In this document: positions 24,292 through 32,059 of the stretch, piece after piece | Position numbering within the stretch: position 1 is the stretch's first letter | How the letters are laid out: every line of letters starts with the position of its first letter | Origin: Deltaproteobacteria bacterium | GTDB taxonomy: Bacteria > Desulfobacterota > Binatia > UBA9968 | Direction: 5' to 3' | Assembly (NCBI GenBank): GCA_016193465.1 | Contig: JACPSE010000140.1 | Span: 1 to 49,202, forward strand | Length of the DNA: 49,202 bases | Position numbers and translations under genes: made by a program | Notes under the pieces: model-generated | Database searches by the model: none | Told to the model about the DNA's origin: nothing | The model's input: only the letters and a program-made list of their open reading frames with translations

Positions 24292-24627
24292 CTACGACTC
24301 AACAATTCTGGCAAGTCTCTCTACGTTCCGTGCAACCTGCTCGTCGGACTGCATCCGCTCGAATAGCCGCGCGAGGCTGTAGGATTGCTGAAGCCCCTGC
24401 ATGAATTTAGCCAAGGGCTGATCGGAACTCTCCAGCAATAGATGGACATGATTGGGCATCAAACAGTAAGCGTAGACTGAATAACCATATTTTCTACGGT
24501 ACTTGGCCAGTCGTTCTATGTAGGCCTGATAGTCCTGGTCGTTAAGGAAGGTTTTCTGTCTTTGGTTTCCTCGAACAATGACATGGTAGAGCAGAGCGGG
24601 AGCGAACAATCGTGGACGACGAGCCAA
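24292..24627 (-). pseudogene. REP-associated tyrosine transposase (Y1_Tnp/RAYT), truncated
   Basis: 111 residues against the roughly 200-300 usual for this family. The N-terminal Y1 fold is recognisable: [20 protein letters not shown], then the HUH motif in CLMPNHVHLLLES. After QQSYSLARLF the sequence jumps to an unrelated-looking tail (ERMQSDEQVARNVERLARIVES), so the middle and C-terminal parts are lost. The start codon would be TTG with no good ribosome-binding sequence. HUH transposases of this kind move or maintain REP hairpins. This copy is probably inactive. It lies directly against a tyrosine-integrase remnant on the same strand. Confidence 0.75.
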
Positions 24628-24780
24628 CCCCTATCTCCTCTATCTCCTCGTGGGTGTAAATCATGGTCGTACTGACATCGGTGTGCCCGAGCAGTTCCTG
24701 GACCGTCCGAATGTCATACCCGTCTTCTAGCAAGCCCGCGGCGATGCGTTCAAACCGTTCGATTCGTTTGAGTCGCTGCG
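24628..24780 (-). pseudogene. Integron-type tyrosine recombinase, C-terminal remnant
   Basis: About 35 residues are recognisable: [21 protein letters not shown] followed by TTMIYTH. This is the conserved last part of the integron integrase/XerCD-like catalytic domain; the Tyr of IYTH is the nucleophile and the His of LLGH is another active-site residue. Everything upstream (including the RHSFATH box) has been replaced by a short-period repeat (24751-24785), and downstream the frame enters a doubled 9-bp repeat (gaggagata, twice on the minus strand) and the transposase remnant. Non-functional relic of a mobile integrase. Confidence 0.75.
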
Positions 24781-24785
24781 GTTCT
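24751..24785. repeat. 9-bp-period repeat tract next to the integrase remnant
   Basis: Units gttcaaacc, gttcgattc and gtttgagtc follow in register every nine bases. The unit resembles that of the inverted repeat at 25390-25490. The tract lies where the integrase remnant breaks off and ends at the carbonic anhydrase-like stop codon. Confidence 0.55.
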
Positions 24786-25311
24786 AACCGATCACTTTGT
24801 AAGCCCCGCCGAGGTAGTTTCGGCACAGGTTGGTATAAGTGGAAGCGCCCATCTTGATCCAGTTCAGGGCCTCGCCGCTGATTTCCTTTCTTACTTTAGC
24901 TGGACTTCCCGCAGCCAGGACGCGAGGAGGGATCTTGGTGTGGGGCACCACCACGCTCCCTGCGGCTATGAGCGACTCTTCCCCGATCTCCGTGTCCTCC
25001 AGCACCGTGACGTTCATACCGATGATGGCCCCGCGGTGGACAAGACATCCTTCTATGATAGCCCCGTGCCCTACGGTGACGTCCTCTTCTAAAATGGTTG
25101 GGACCTCGCCCGAGTGAATGACGCAGTTGTCCTGGACGCTCGTGCGCGGGCCCACCACGATGGGATATTCGTTTTGATCGGATCTAAGAACCGCGCCGAA
25201 CCAGACACTCGCGTCGTCTCCGACAGTGACATCGCCGATAAGGACCGCGGTCGGGGCGATGAAGGCCCGGGGAGAAATATTCGGTCTATGTCCCTTGTAT
25301 TCAATGATCAT
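24784..25311 (-). CDS. Gamma-carbonic anhydrase-like hexapeptide-repeat protein (YrdA/PaaY type)
   Basis: 175 residues forming a left-handed beta-helix of hexapeptide repeats followed by a C-terminal helix. Two of the three usual zinc histidines are clear: H66 (IHSGEV) and H82 (VGHGAI). At the position of the third, relatives have HGC but this protein has EGC (E87); a histidine five residues on (H92) may or may not substitute. Carbonic anhydrase activity is therefore doubtful; PaaY-like thioesterase or structural roles are alternatives. The TAG stop borders a short-period repeat tract. No clear partner gene; the next gene on the strand is LhgO. Confidence 0.85.
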   Translation of the reverse strand: MIIEYKGHRPNISPRAFIAPTAVLIGDVTVGDDASVWFGAVLRSDQNEYPIVVGPRTSVQDNCVIHSGEVPTILEEDVTVGHGAIIEGCLVHRGAIIGMNVTVLEDTEIGEESLIAAGSVVVPHTKIPPRVLAAGSPAKVRKEISGEALNWIKMGASTYTNLCRNYLGGAYKVIG

Positions 25312-25389
25312 GAATAATCTACCTCCGCCGCAATTTGCGACCCAAGATATTTGACGGGGAACTGGAAATCAAGGTGCGAAAAAAGCGCA

Positions 25390-25490
25390 CGTTCAATTCG
25401 TTTAAGCTGTTTAAGCCGTTTGAGCCGTTGAAGCCGGACGTTCTTAACAATTTGAACGAATTGAACTGTTTGAACGGCTTTAACTGTTTA
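25390..25490. repeat. Inverted repeat F made of 9-bp units
   Basis: The left arm (25390-25437) reads gttcaattc, gtttaagct, gtttaagcc, gtttgagcc, gttgaagcc in strict 9-base register. The right arm (25443-25490) reads aatttgaac, gaattgaac, tgtttgaac, ggctttaac and is complementary to the left. The TAA stop of LhgO falls inside the right arm. It fills most of the gap between the LhgO and carbonic anhydrase-like genes. Confidence 0.8.
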
Positions 25491-26694
25491 GCGAGAAGGT
25501 TTTACCCGCCATCTCGACGATCTTTCTACCAATGGCGAGCGACGCGGTGGCGCCGGGTGAAGGGGCGTTGAGCACGTGGATGGCGTTGCCGGTCTGGGTT
25601 ATGACAAAGTCATCCAGGAGCGCCCCCGCCGGCGAAACCGCCTGGGCCCTGACTCCTGTACCGCCAGGAGCCAGGTCCTCGGGTCTCACCTCTGGGACCA
25701 GTCGTTGCAGCGCCTTGACAAAGGCCCGCTTACTTACGGACCGGTGCATTTCTTCTAACCCCATTCTCCAGTGATTTCCCGCCAGCGACCAGAAACCTTT
25801 ATAGGAAAGCGTCTCCCATAGATCGCCGAGATGGATATGGTTTTTTTGATACCCTTCGCGGGCAAAGGCCAAAACCGCATTAGGACCCGCTTCAACTTCT
25901 CCACGGATCGTTCGGGTGAAATGAACCCCGAGGAATGGAAATTTTGGGTCGGGCACGGGATAAATGAGTCCCCTAACCAGAGATTGCCTCACCGGAACAA
26001 TTTTGTAGTATTCTCCACGGAAAGGGACGATGCGAAGATCCTCGCGGCCCATCATCCTGGCCACGCGGTCGGAGTAGAGCCCGGCGCAATTGATCAAATA
26101 CCTGGAGCGGAATTCTCGATGAGAAGTCTGGATCATCAGGCCGCCGTCCACCGAGGCAATCTCCTTTACCTCTTGGGAAGTAAGGATCTCTCCGCCCAGT
26201 GTCTGGATCCTCGTGGCGTAGGCCTCGGCAACCTTGGTGAAGTCGATGATGCCGGTTGTCGGCACGTAGAGCGCCCTGACTGCGACGGCGCGCGGCTCGA
26301 TCTCCTTCAACCGCTCCGGGCCGATCATTTCCAAACCCTCCACCCCATTGGCCGCGCCCCGGCGCGACAGTTCCTCGAGTCGGGGGAGTTCTTTCTCTTC
26401 GGTTGCCACGACGACCTTGCCACAGAGGTCGTAAGGGATGGCGTGACGGTGGCAGAATTCGAGCAGGGCCTTTCTCCCGACGACACAAGTTTGGGCTTTC
26501 AGCGATCCGGGACGGTAATAGATCCCTGAGTGGATGACACCGCTATTGTGCCCGGTCTGATGCCTGGCAAGTTGAGCCTCTTTTTCCAGCAGGAGCAGTT
26601 TTATCGCCGGATATTTTTCGGCCGCTTCCATGGCCGTAGCCAGCCCCACGATGCCGCCGCCAATTACGGTTAGATGAAACAGTTGCGAGTTCAT
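25480..26694 (-). CDS. lhgO: L-2-hydroxyglutarate oxidase/dehydrogenase
   Basis: 404 residues. A Rossmann FAD-binding motif (VIGGGIVGLATA, G12-G17) opens the DAO-fold, followed by the family's HQTGHNSGVIHSGIYY segment, EIEPRAVA, the TGIIDF motif and the C-terminal VSPAGALLDDF and NAPSPGATASLAIG. The enzyme oxidises L-2-hydroxyglutarate to 2-oxoglutarate and delivers electrons to the membrane quinone pool. The last few codons and the stop lie within the 9-bp inverted repeat. No regulator (CsiR) or GabD/T genes nearby, so here it is probably a metabolite-repair enzyme. Confidence 0.9.
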   Translation of the reverse strand: MNSQLFHLTVIGGGIVGLATAMEAAEKYPAIKLLLLEKEAQLARHQTGHNSGVIHSGIYYRPGSLKAQTCVVGRKALLEFCHRHAIPYDLCGKVVVATEEKELPRLEELSRRGAANGVEGLEMIGPERLKEIEPRAVAVRALYVPTTGIIDFTKVAEAYATRIQTLGGEILTSQEVKEIASVDGGLMIQTSHREFRSRYLINCAGLYSDRVARMMGREDLRIVPFRGEYYKIVPVRQSLVRGLIYPVPDPKFPFLGVHFTRTIRGEVEAGPNAVLAFAREGYQKNHIHLGDLWETLSYKGFWSLAGNHWRMGLEEMHRSVSKRAFVKALQRLVPEVRPEDLAPGGTGVRAQAVSPAGALLDDFVITQTGNAIHVLNAPSPGATASLAIGRKIVEMAGKTFSLNS

Positions 26695-26745
26695 CTCTTC
26701 ACTGGAGAGGGTGTTACGAACCTCCAGGGCAGGGAGAATCCCCTC

Positions 26746-27762
26746 TTATTGATGCGCCGCCGGGGTCACTTCCACGACGCCGGCGCCCCGGATACCGCTC
26801 CGTTTTAATTTCTGCAGGGCATGGTTGATTTGTGCCAGCAAAAAAATCTCGACTTCTGTTCGGAGCGGGATTTCGCCGGCCAGCGCGAGGAGCTCCTCAG
26901 CATCGCGGCGGGTGGCATTTGCGACGCTTCGAATCTTCCGCTCGTGGTACAATAGTCTCGCATAGTCGATTTCAGGAATCGGTGTCATCGTGATGCCCGC
27001 CAGGACCACCGTTCCGCCTCTTTCTAGCACCCGCAGTGCGTCGGGCACCAGTTCTCCCGCGGGCGCAAAGATGATCGCCGCTTGGAGTCTCTCTGGAGGG
27101 GAATCTTCGGCCCGTCCCACCCATGCCGCACCCATTTCCCTGGCGTGCTCTTGGTGGTCGCGGCTCCGTGTGAAAACACAGACCTCGCAGTCCCAATAGC
27201 GCGCGATCTGGATCACGATATGCGCGGAGGCGCCGAAGCCGAACAACCCAAGCCGCCCGCCTCTGCGGATTTCACTCAGCCTCAGGGCGCGGTAGCCGAT
27301 CACGCCCGCGCACAACAGGGGCGCTGCCTGGCGGTCGGAAAAATCGCTCGGGAGGGAATAAGCGAACGCCTCATCAACGGTGGCGAATTCCCCATAGCCC
27401 CCGTCCGCCTGGAGGCCTGTGAACTCGGCTGCCTCGCAGAGGTTTTCATTCCCGTCCCGACAATAGCGGCACTTTCCGCATGCCCGGTGCAGCCACGCGA
27501 CACCGACCCGGTCGCCCTCCTTGAACCGCCTGGCCTCTCTCCCCAGCCCTTCGACGACACCGACGATCTGATGACCTGGCACGACCGGCAATTTCGGGAG
27601 ATGAATGTCGCCCTCTGCAATGTGCAGGTCCGTGTGGCACATGCCGCATACCCGGACCTGGACGCGGACTTCATGATCCCGCGGCAACGGCTTTGGGATG
27701 TCGGTGAGGATGAGAGGGTTCTCGTCGATGGGTTTGGGGCTACGCAGCAGCGCGGCGAGCAT
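26746..27762 (-). CDS. Zinc-dependent alcohol dehydrogenase (MDR superfamily)
   Basis: 338 residues from the chosen ATG. An open frame extends 59 codons upstream but that part overlaps the mlaC end and has no family similarity. Catalytic zinc ligands C39 (CGMCHTDLH) and H64 (PGHQIVG) and the structural zinc site C95, C98, C101, C109 are present. The NAD(P)-binding turn is GLFGFGASAHI, a variant of GxGxxG. It oxidises alcohols or reduces aldehydes in the cytoplasm. It starts 26 bases after mlaC on the same strand, so it may be a passenger of the mla operon. No strong ribosome-binding sequence is seen. Confidence 0.87.
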   Translation of the reverse strand: MLAALLRSPKPIDENPLILTDIPKPLPRDHEVRVQVRVCGMCHTDLHIAEGDIHLPKLPVVPGHQIVGVVEGLGREARRFKEGDRVGVAWLHRACGKCRYCRDGNENLCEAAEFTGLQADGGYGEFATVDEAFAYSLPSDFSDRQAAPLLCAGVIGYRALRLSEIRRGGRLGLFGFGASAHIVIQIARYWDCEVCVFTRSRDHQEHAREMGAAWVGRAEDSPPERLQAAIIFAPAGELVPDALRVLERGGTVVLAGITMTPIPEIDYARLLYHERKIRSVANATRRDAEELLALAGEIPLRTEVEIFLLAQINHALQKLKRSGIRGAGVVEVTPAAHQ

Positions 27763-27788
27763 AGGAGTAAAAGAGAAATGGGACGGCC

Positions 27789-28412
27789 CTATTTTTTTTC
27801 CCCTGCCACCTCTATTTGCTTTTCCTTCATTCTGCGGATGAGCTCCTCGTAAGATGAGTTCGTGATAATGCGGCTGAACTGCGAGCGATAGTTGTTCACC
27901 AGGCTGATGTTTTCGACCACAACGTCGTAGACCTTCCACTCCCCGTTTACAAGGTGGACCTTATAGTTCAGGGAGAACTCTTCTCCCTTATCCGTCACGA
28001 TACGGCTGTTCACCTCGGCATAATCCTTGTCCAAGTTCTCCCGCAGATAGGCAAATGTTTCGTCGCTGTAGGACTCTATCCGGTCAATATAGGCCCGCTC
28101 CAATAAATCCGTGTAGAGCCGCACGAATTCCTCCTGCTCCTTCGGCGTGAGTCTCCGCCATTGCGCTCCGAGCGAGCGTCTCGCCATCTCCGCGAAGTCA
28201 AACCGGGCGGAGATGACCTGTCTTAGCTGGTCGCGGCGCTCCCTGGTTCTGGCTGTAGATTTAAGTTGCGGATTTTTAAGGACGGTTAGCAGCTTGTCCA
28301 CGCTGGCCCGGATCTGTTCCGTAGGAGCGCCGGCGCTCGAGTACGAAGGGACCAAAACATAAAAGAACAAGAGCAATAGGGCTATGGATGCCGACTTATA
28401 CTTTTTCTTCAT
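27789..28412 (-). CDS. mlaC: Phospholipid ABC transporter periplasmic protein MlaC
   Basis: 207 residues with a signal peptide (residues 1-27, ending SSAGA). The mature protein is the MlaC/Ttg2D fold: QLRQVISARFDFAEMARRSLG, WRRLTPKEQEEFVRLYTDLLERAY, then the strand-rich half with WKVYDVVVENISLVNNYR. It ferries phospholipids between the outer membrane and the MlaFED complex. The ATG overlaps the mlaD stop by four bases. MlaA and MlaB are not in the window. Confidence 0.92.
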   Translation of the reverse strand: MKKKYKSASIALLLLFFYVLVPSYSSAGAPTEQIRASVDKLLTVLKNPQLKSTARTRERRDQLRQVISARFDFAEMARRSLGAQWRRLTPKEQEEFVRLYTDLLERAYIDRIESYSDETFAYLRENLDKDYAEVNSRIVTDKGEEFSLNYKVHLVNGEWKVYDVVVENISLVNNYRSQFSRIITNSSYEELIRRMKEKQIEVAGEKK

Positions 28413-28873
28413 TTCTTCTCGCTTTTCGATGTCAAGTCTCCCCCAATGTATTTCCCGATCACATCGGAGATATCCGGCGGCGACTCCGTCTCACGGATCT
28501 TTTCTCCTTGGCCGAGCACCTTGTCCGAGCCTCCCGGGGTAATCATCACGAACTTGTCGCCGATGAGTCCTCTAGCCCTGACCGATGCTATCACGTCCTC
28601 TTGAAGCTTCACCTGGGGCTCGACCCTGATGCCCAGACGTGCTCGGTCCTCGGCGAGGGAGATGGTTTCCACCTTTCCCACCTTGACGCCGGCGATCTCG
28701 ACAGGGTCGCCCACTTTCAGGCCGGCAACTGAGGCGAAATCAGCATACACGACATAGCCGTTATTGCCTAACACCTCCAGCTTGCCCAGCCGGATGGCGA
28801 GATAGCCAAGACAGACGATCCCGACAAGGACAAAAACACCTACCGTCAGCTCCGTTCGCGTTTGATTGGCCAA
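28409..28873 (-). CDS. mlaD: Phospholipid ABC transporter MCE-domain protein MlaD
   Basis: 154 residues. One N-terminal membrane helix (VGVFVLVGIVCLGYLAI) anchors the MCE domain (residues 38-115: FASVAGLKVGDPVEIAGVKVG and ARGLIGDKFVMITPGG). MlaD forms a hexameric ring over MlaE that receives or delivers phospholipid from MlaC. It starts 9 bases after mlaF and its stop overlaps mlaC (ATGA), confirming the operon. Confidence 0.93.
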   Translation of the reverse strand: MANQTRTELTVGVFVLVGIVCLGYLAIRLGKLEVLGNNGYVVYADFASVAGLKVGDPVEIAGVKVGKVETISLAEDRARLGIRVEPQVKLQEDVIASVRARGLIGDKFVMITPGGSDKVLGQGEKIRETESPPDISDVIGKYIGGDLTSKSEKK

Positions 28874-28882
28874 AAGAATCTC

Positions 28883-29629
28883 CTAAAGGGCCTGGATCGG
28901 ACCCTCAATCTCCCCCCGGATAAACTGTTGCACCACTGGATTTTGCGACGTCTGGAACTCCTCTGTGGGGCTGATCTCCTCGATAACCCCGTTGGCAAGT
29001 ATAGCGACATAATCCGAGATTTCAAAGACTTGGGGAATCGTGTGGCTCACCACGACTCCCGTAAAGCCGAAAGTCTCCTGCGTTCTGGCGATGAGCTGAT
29101 GGATGCCGGTCGCCAATACCGGGTCGAGGCCGGTCGTGGGCTCGTCAAAGAGAACAATCTCAGGGTCCATGATCAGCGCGCGGGCCAGCCCGGCGCGTTT
29201 TTTCATGCCGCCGCTCAGCTCTGCCGGATATTTGTACCCCATGCCCTCCAACCCTACCTGGTCCAGACGCTCTTCCACCTTTTTGTGAATCTGAGATTCG
29301 TTCATCTGGGTCTTTTCTCTCAAGGGGAAGGCGATGTTATCGAAGATGGTCATGGAGTCGAGCAGCGCAGCCCCCTGAAAAAGGACGCCGAATCGCCCGC
29401 GCATTTCGTATAACTCTTTCCGCCTGAGCTTGGTGATATCCACGTTATCCACGAGAACTTCACCTCGGTCCGGCAGCAGAAGGGCGTTTAAATGTTTGAG
29501 CAGAACGGTTTTGCCGCAACCGCTCGTCCCCACGATCGTGGTGATCTTCCCGGTTGTGAAATCCAGGTTTACGCCTCTTAGCACCTGTTGACCGCCAAAG
29601 CTCTTATGCACGTCAACGACCCGTATCAT
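28883..29629 (-). CDS. mlaF: Phospholipid ABC transporter ATPase MlaF
   Basis: 248 residues from the ATG at 29629. The frame extends ten codons to a TTG at 29659, without support; the ATG gives the normal family start (MIRVVDVHKSFG). Walker A is GTSGCGKT (residues 34-41), the signature LSGGM, Walker B IVLFDEPTTGLDP and the switch histidine VVSHT. The cytoplasmic ATPase of the MlaFED complex, pairing with MlaE encoded 54 bases upstream. The usual C-terminal extension contacting a neighbouring MlaF is present. Confidence 0.93.
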   Translation of the reverse strand: MIRVVDVHKSFGGQQVLRGVNLDFTTGKITTIVGTSGCGKTVLLKHLNALLLPDRGEVLVDNVDITKLRRKELYEMRGRFGVLFQGAALLDSMTIFDNIAFPLREKTQMNESQIHKKVEERLDQVGLEGMGYKYPAELSGGMKKRAGLARALIMDPEIVLFDEPTTGLDPVLATGIHQLIARTQETFGFTGVVVSHTIPQVFEISDYVAILANGVIEEISPTEEFQTSQNPVVQQFIRGEIEGPIQAL

Positions 29630-29683
29630 CCTGTCACCAGGCCGTTGAAAAAAGCCCAAGAGATGAGGTTTTCATTACTTTCA

Positions 29684-30454
29684 TCACAGCATGACCGATG
29701 TCAAGAAATAGTCCCACACAAGGATCATGACAAAGGAAAGCACCACCGACTCGGTGGTCGCCTGGCTTACCCCGGTGGCCATCGGAGGGGCGTGGAAGCC
29801 TTTGTAGCAGCAGACCCAGGTGATGATCAAGCCAAAACTCAAAGACTTCATAAATCCGCTGTAAACATCGTTGAAAACGACGCTGCTTTCCATACCGGAA
29901 AAATAGCTGCCGGAGCTGACTCCCAGGAGCCCGACGCCCACCAGATAGGCGCCGTAAATTCCCACCACATCGAAGATCGCGGTGAGCATGGGCATCGCGA
30001 GCAAACTGGCGATGATCCGGGGAGACACCAGATACTTGATCGGATTGATGGCCATGGAATAAAGCGCGTCGATTTGTTCCGTGGCCCGCATGGTACCGAG
30101 TTCCGCGGCCATGGCGGAGCCTGTGCGTCCCGTAACCATGAAGGCCGAAAGCACCGGACCCAGCTCGCGCACCAGCCCTAGCGCCGCCGCCGAGCCCAGC
30201 CAGCTTTCGGCGTTGAACTTTCTCAAGCTATAATAGCCTTGGAAACCCATGACCATTCCGGTAAAGAAGCCGGATAGGAGGACCACCGAGAGGGAATCCA
30301 CACCGATGGTCTTGATGTGATGGATAATGAGGCGAAGCTTGGCTGGCGGGCGGAACGCCAGTATCAATGCGGAGAGGAGGAATAGGAACATCTTCCCCAT
30401 CTCGGTCAATTGGCGGAGGGTGAATCGGCCGATGTGCGTTAAGAGCGAAAGCAT
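29684..30454 (-). CDS. mlaE: Phospholipid ABC transporter permease MlaE
   Basis: 256 residues with an amphipathic N-terminal segment and five membrane helices. Family motifs are GFFTGMVMGFQGYYSL, the coupling-helix region LGPVLSAFMVTGRTGSAMAAELGTM and ATEQIDAL. First gene of the mla operon, divergent from the TrmN6-like gene with a 51-base gap that must hold both promoters; on the mla strand a TTGCAA followed after 17 bases by TATTAG is a possible promoter. The complex maintains outer-membrane lipid asymmetry, implying a diderm cell. Confidence 0.93.
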   Translation of the reverse strand: MLSLLTHIGRFTLRQLTEMGKMFLFLLSALILAFRPPAKLRLIIHHIKTIGVDSLSVVLLSGFFTGMVMGFQGYYSLRKFNAESWLGSAAALGLVRELGPVLSAFMVTGRTGSAMAAELGTMRATEQIDALYSMAINPIKYLVSPRIIASLLAMPMLTAIFDVVGIYGAYLVGVGLLGVSSGSYFSGMESSVVFNDVYSGFMKSLSFGLIITWVCCYKGFHAPPMATGVSQATTESVVLSFVMILVWDYFLTSVML

Positions 30455-30505
30455 GAACCCTGTTGTAAAAAAGAGTCAGACAGCACCACGCTAATATAAA
30501 AATCT

Positions 30506-31267
30506 ATGGTATTTTGCAAGGGAAGGATGCACCGCCCGGGATGCTCGCGTGACGAAACGCTGGATACGCTCTTCCAGGGCCAACTGAAGATCGTTCAGAG
30601 AAAGAGAGGATATCGCTTCTCAATTGACGCGGTATTGCTCGCGCACTTTGTGAAACTCCGTGATGGTGAAGAGGTTGTTGACCTGGGCACTGGGAATGGC
30701 GTTATCCCGCTGGTCCTCGCCTGCCTTTACTCTACGGTGCGGGTTGTTGGCCTGGAGTTGCAAGAGGAGATGGTTGAGAGGGCGCTCAGGAACGTGGATT
30801 TGAATCGCCTGGGAGAGAGGGTGAGAATCGTCCAGGGAGATATCTGCTCGGTCGAGAAGCTTTTTTCTCCGGAAAGTTTTGACGCGGTGGTTTGCAATCC
30901 GCCATACCGGGGTGCGGCCACCGGACGGATGAACCCTGATCCGGAAAAACGTATTGCCCGCCACGAAATCAAGAGCCGTCTTGCAGACTTTCTCCGCGCC
31001 GGGTCCTATCTGCTGCGGGGTGGGGGACGCATGGCCCTGGTGTATCCGGCAACCCGGATGGTAGATCTGCTCCAAACAATGAGGCAAGAAGAGATAGAGC
31101 CCAAGCGCCTTAGGCTGGTCCAGTCATTTGAAAAGTCGACGGCTACGCTCGTACTGGTAGAAGGGGTGAAGGGGGCCGGGAGCGAGCTTAAAGTCCTATC
31201 GCCCCTCGTCGTGTATACGAGAGACAAAAAATATACCCGAGAGGTGAGGGCTATCCTGGGGGAGTGA
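30506..31267 (+). CDS. tRNA1(Val) (adenine-N6)-methyltransferase-like protein (TrmN6/YfiC)
   Basis: 253 residues. The N-terminal segment LFQGQLKIVQRKRGYRFSIDAVLLAHF is typical of TrmN6 relatives; VDLGTGNGVIPLVLA is SAM-binding motif I and NPPY (about residue 130) the amino-methyltransferase catalytic motif. Family members methylate N6 of A37 in tRNA1(Val); the exact tRNA target here is inferred. A second ATG at 30527 has AAGGGAAGG just before it and may be the real start; if 30506 is used the message would be almost leaderless. The stop is four bases from the convergent DUF721 gene. Confidence 0.87.
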   Translation: MVFCKGRMHRPGCSRDETLDTLFQGQLKIVQRKRGYRFSIDAVLLAHFVKLRDGEEVVDLGTGNGVIPLVLACLYSTVRVVGLELQEEMVERALRNVDLNRLGERVRIVQGDICSVEKLFSPESFDAVVCNPPYRGAATGRMNPDPEKRIARHEIKSRLADFLRAGSYLLRGGGRMALVYPATRMVDLLQTMRQEEIEPKRLRLVQSFEKSTATLVLVEGVKGAGSELKVLSPLVVYTRDKKYTREVRAILGE

Positions 31268-31271
31268 AGAC

Positions 31272-31745
31272 TTATCTGTTTTTCCCTTTCCGGGAATGGG
31301 CGGTAAAAAGTCTTTGTAAGGCCCGCCGGATTTCCGGGTCCTTGATAGCATGGAGCTGCTCTTCAGCGAAATTCGGTTGAGAGGGGCAGAGGACAGATGC
31401 AGGGGGTTCTTGGGCTTTCGACTTGGCTATTTCCGTATCCAGTTTACCAACAAAGAAAAAGATGTTTTTTACCACCTGCCTCCCTAAGCTCTCATTGAGC
31501 TTCTCCGCAATCATTTCCTTCATATACTGTAGTTCCTGCATCCAGGTGGAGCTGGCAACCTTAACAAAGAGGGTGCCGTTACGGATCTTTTCCGGCTGGG
31601 CATTGCGGGCAATCGTGGCCCCGACAATTTCGTTCCAGACGGGCCATACGCCGTATTCCTCCAACCTTGGGGACAGATCTAGTCTCTTGAGAGACTTATC
31701 TAGGATCTCTCCCAGCTTGTCTATTTGGGAGCGATTTTTTGCCAT
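31272..31745 (-). CDS. DUF721 (DciA-like) protein
   Basis: 157 residues. The DUF721 domain covers residues 10-100: VWPVWNEIVGATIARNAQPEKIRNGTLFVKVASSTWMQEL, where the paired Trp and the strand LFVKVASS are typical. DciA proteins load the replicative helicase DnaB in bacteria lacking DnaC. The C-terminal half is poorly conserved and predicted flexible. It is convergent with the methyltransferase and divergent from nrdJ. Helicase loading is known for other family members; here it is inferred. Confidence 0.82.
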   Translation of the reverse strand: MAKNRSQIDKLGEILDKSLKRLDLSPRLEEYGVWPVWNEIVGATIARNAQPEKIRNGTLFVKVASSTWMQELQYMKEMIAEKLNESLGRQVVKNIFFFVGKLDTEIAKSKAQEPPASVLCPSQPNFAEEQLHAIKDPEIRRALQRLFTAHSRKGKNR

Positions 31746-31932
31746 TTTTTTAGCCTACCACATTGCAAGGCAAGATGACAACAGCCGAAATTTCTTATAA
31801 AATCATGTTATCAAATTAGTTGAAAAGCTGTTGATTACCCGGGGAATAGGCAGACAGCGAGTCTCCAAGCGTCTGATTTTACTTACTCTTTTCAGGGGTT
31901 TGGAGAAGTCCACAGAAAAATAAAAATTTTTC

Positions 31933-31962
31933 TTGACAACACAATATGTGGTGGTCCATAAT
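31933..31962 (+). promoter_or_regulatory. Probable sigma70 promoter of nrdJ
   Basis: TTGACA (31933-31938), an 18-base spacer, then CATAAT (31957-31962). Transcription would start near 31969, leaving a leader of about 165 bases before the nrdJ ATG. The spacer contains a near-consensus NrdR box. Bases 31746-31932, upstream, hold no gene. Confidence 0.65.
31939..31954 (+). promoter_or_regulatory. NrdR box 1, between -35 and -10 of nrdJ
   Basis: ACACAATATGTGGTGG matches the NrdR consensus (acaCwAtATaTwGtgt, from memory) at 13 of 16 positions. It fills the promoter spacer, so bound NrdR would block RNA polymerase. NrdR is the general repressor of bacterial ribonucleotide reductase genes; no nrdR gene is in the window. 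Confidence 0.6.
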
Positions 31963-31969
31963 GCCAATT

Positions 31970-31985
31970 ATACAAAATGATGGAG
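31970..31985 (+). promoter_or_regulatory. Possible NrdR box 2
   Basis: A weaker match (9 of 16) begins exactly 31 bases after box 1. NrdR boxes usually come as a pair about three helical turns apart, so the spacing supports it although the sequence is degenerate. Confidence 0.35.
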
Positions 31986-32003
31986 TTTATCTTTGTAGAT
32001 TTG

Positions 32004-32059
32004 CTGCCTATTTTGCCAGTTCCGCCATTTGCTTTCCCGACTAGAGGGCGGATAGGCAG
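32004..32059 (+). promoter_or_regulatory. Structured element in the nrdJ leader
   Basis: CTGCCTAT (32004-32011) pairs with ATAGGCAG (32052-32059), and CCGCC (32022-32026) with GGCGG (32047-32051), giving 13 pairs with a 10-base bulge on one side and a 20-base loop. The ATAGGCAGAC of its 3' strand also occurs upstream at 31846-31855. No cobalamin-riboswitch motif was recognised, so function is unknown. Confidence 0.4.

Noticed and set aside
27763-27939. N-terminal extension of the alcohol dehydrogenase
   Set aside because: The 59 extra codons overlap mlaC and resemble no dehydrogenase; the ATG at 27762 gives the normal family start.
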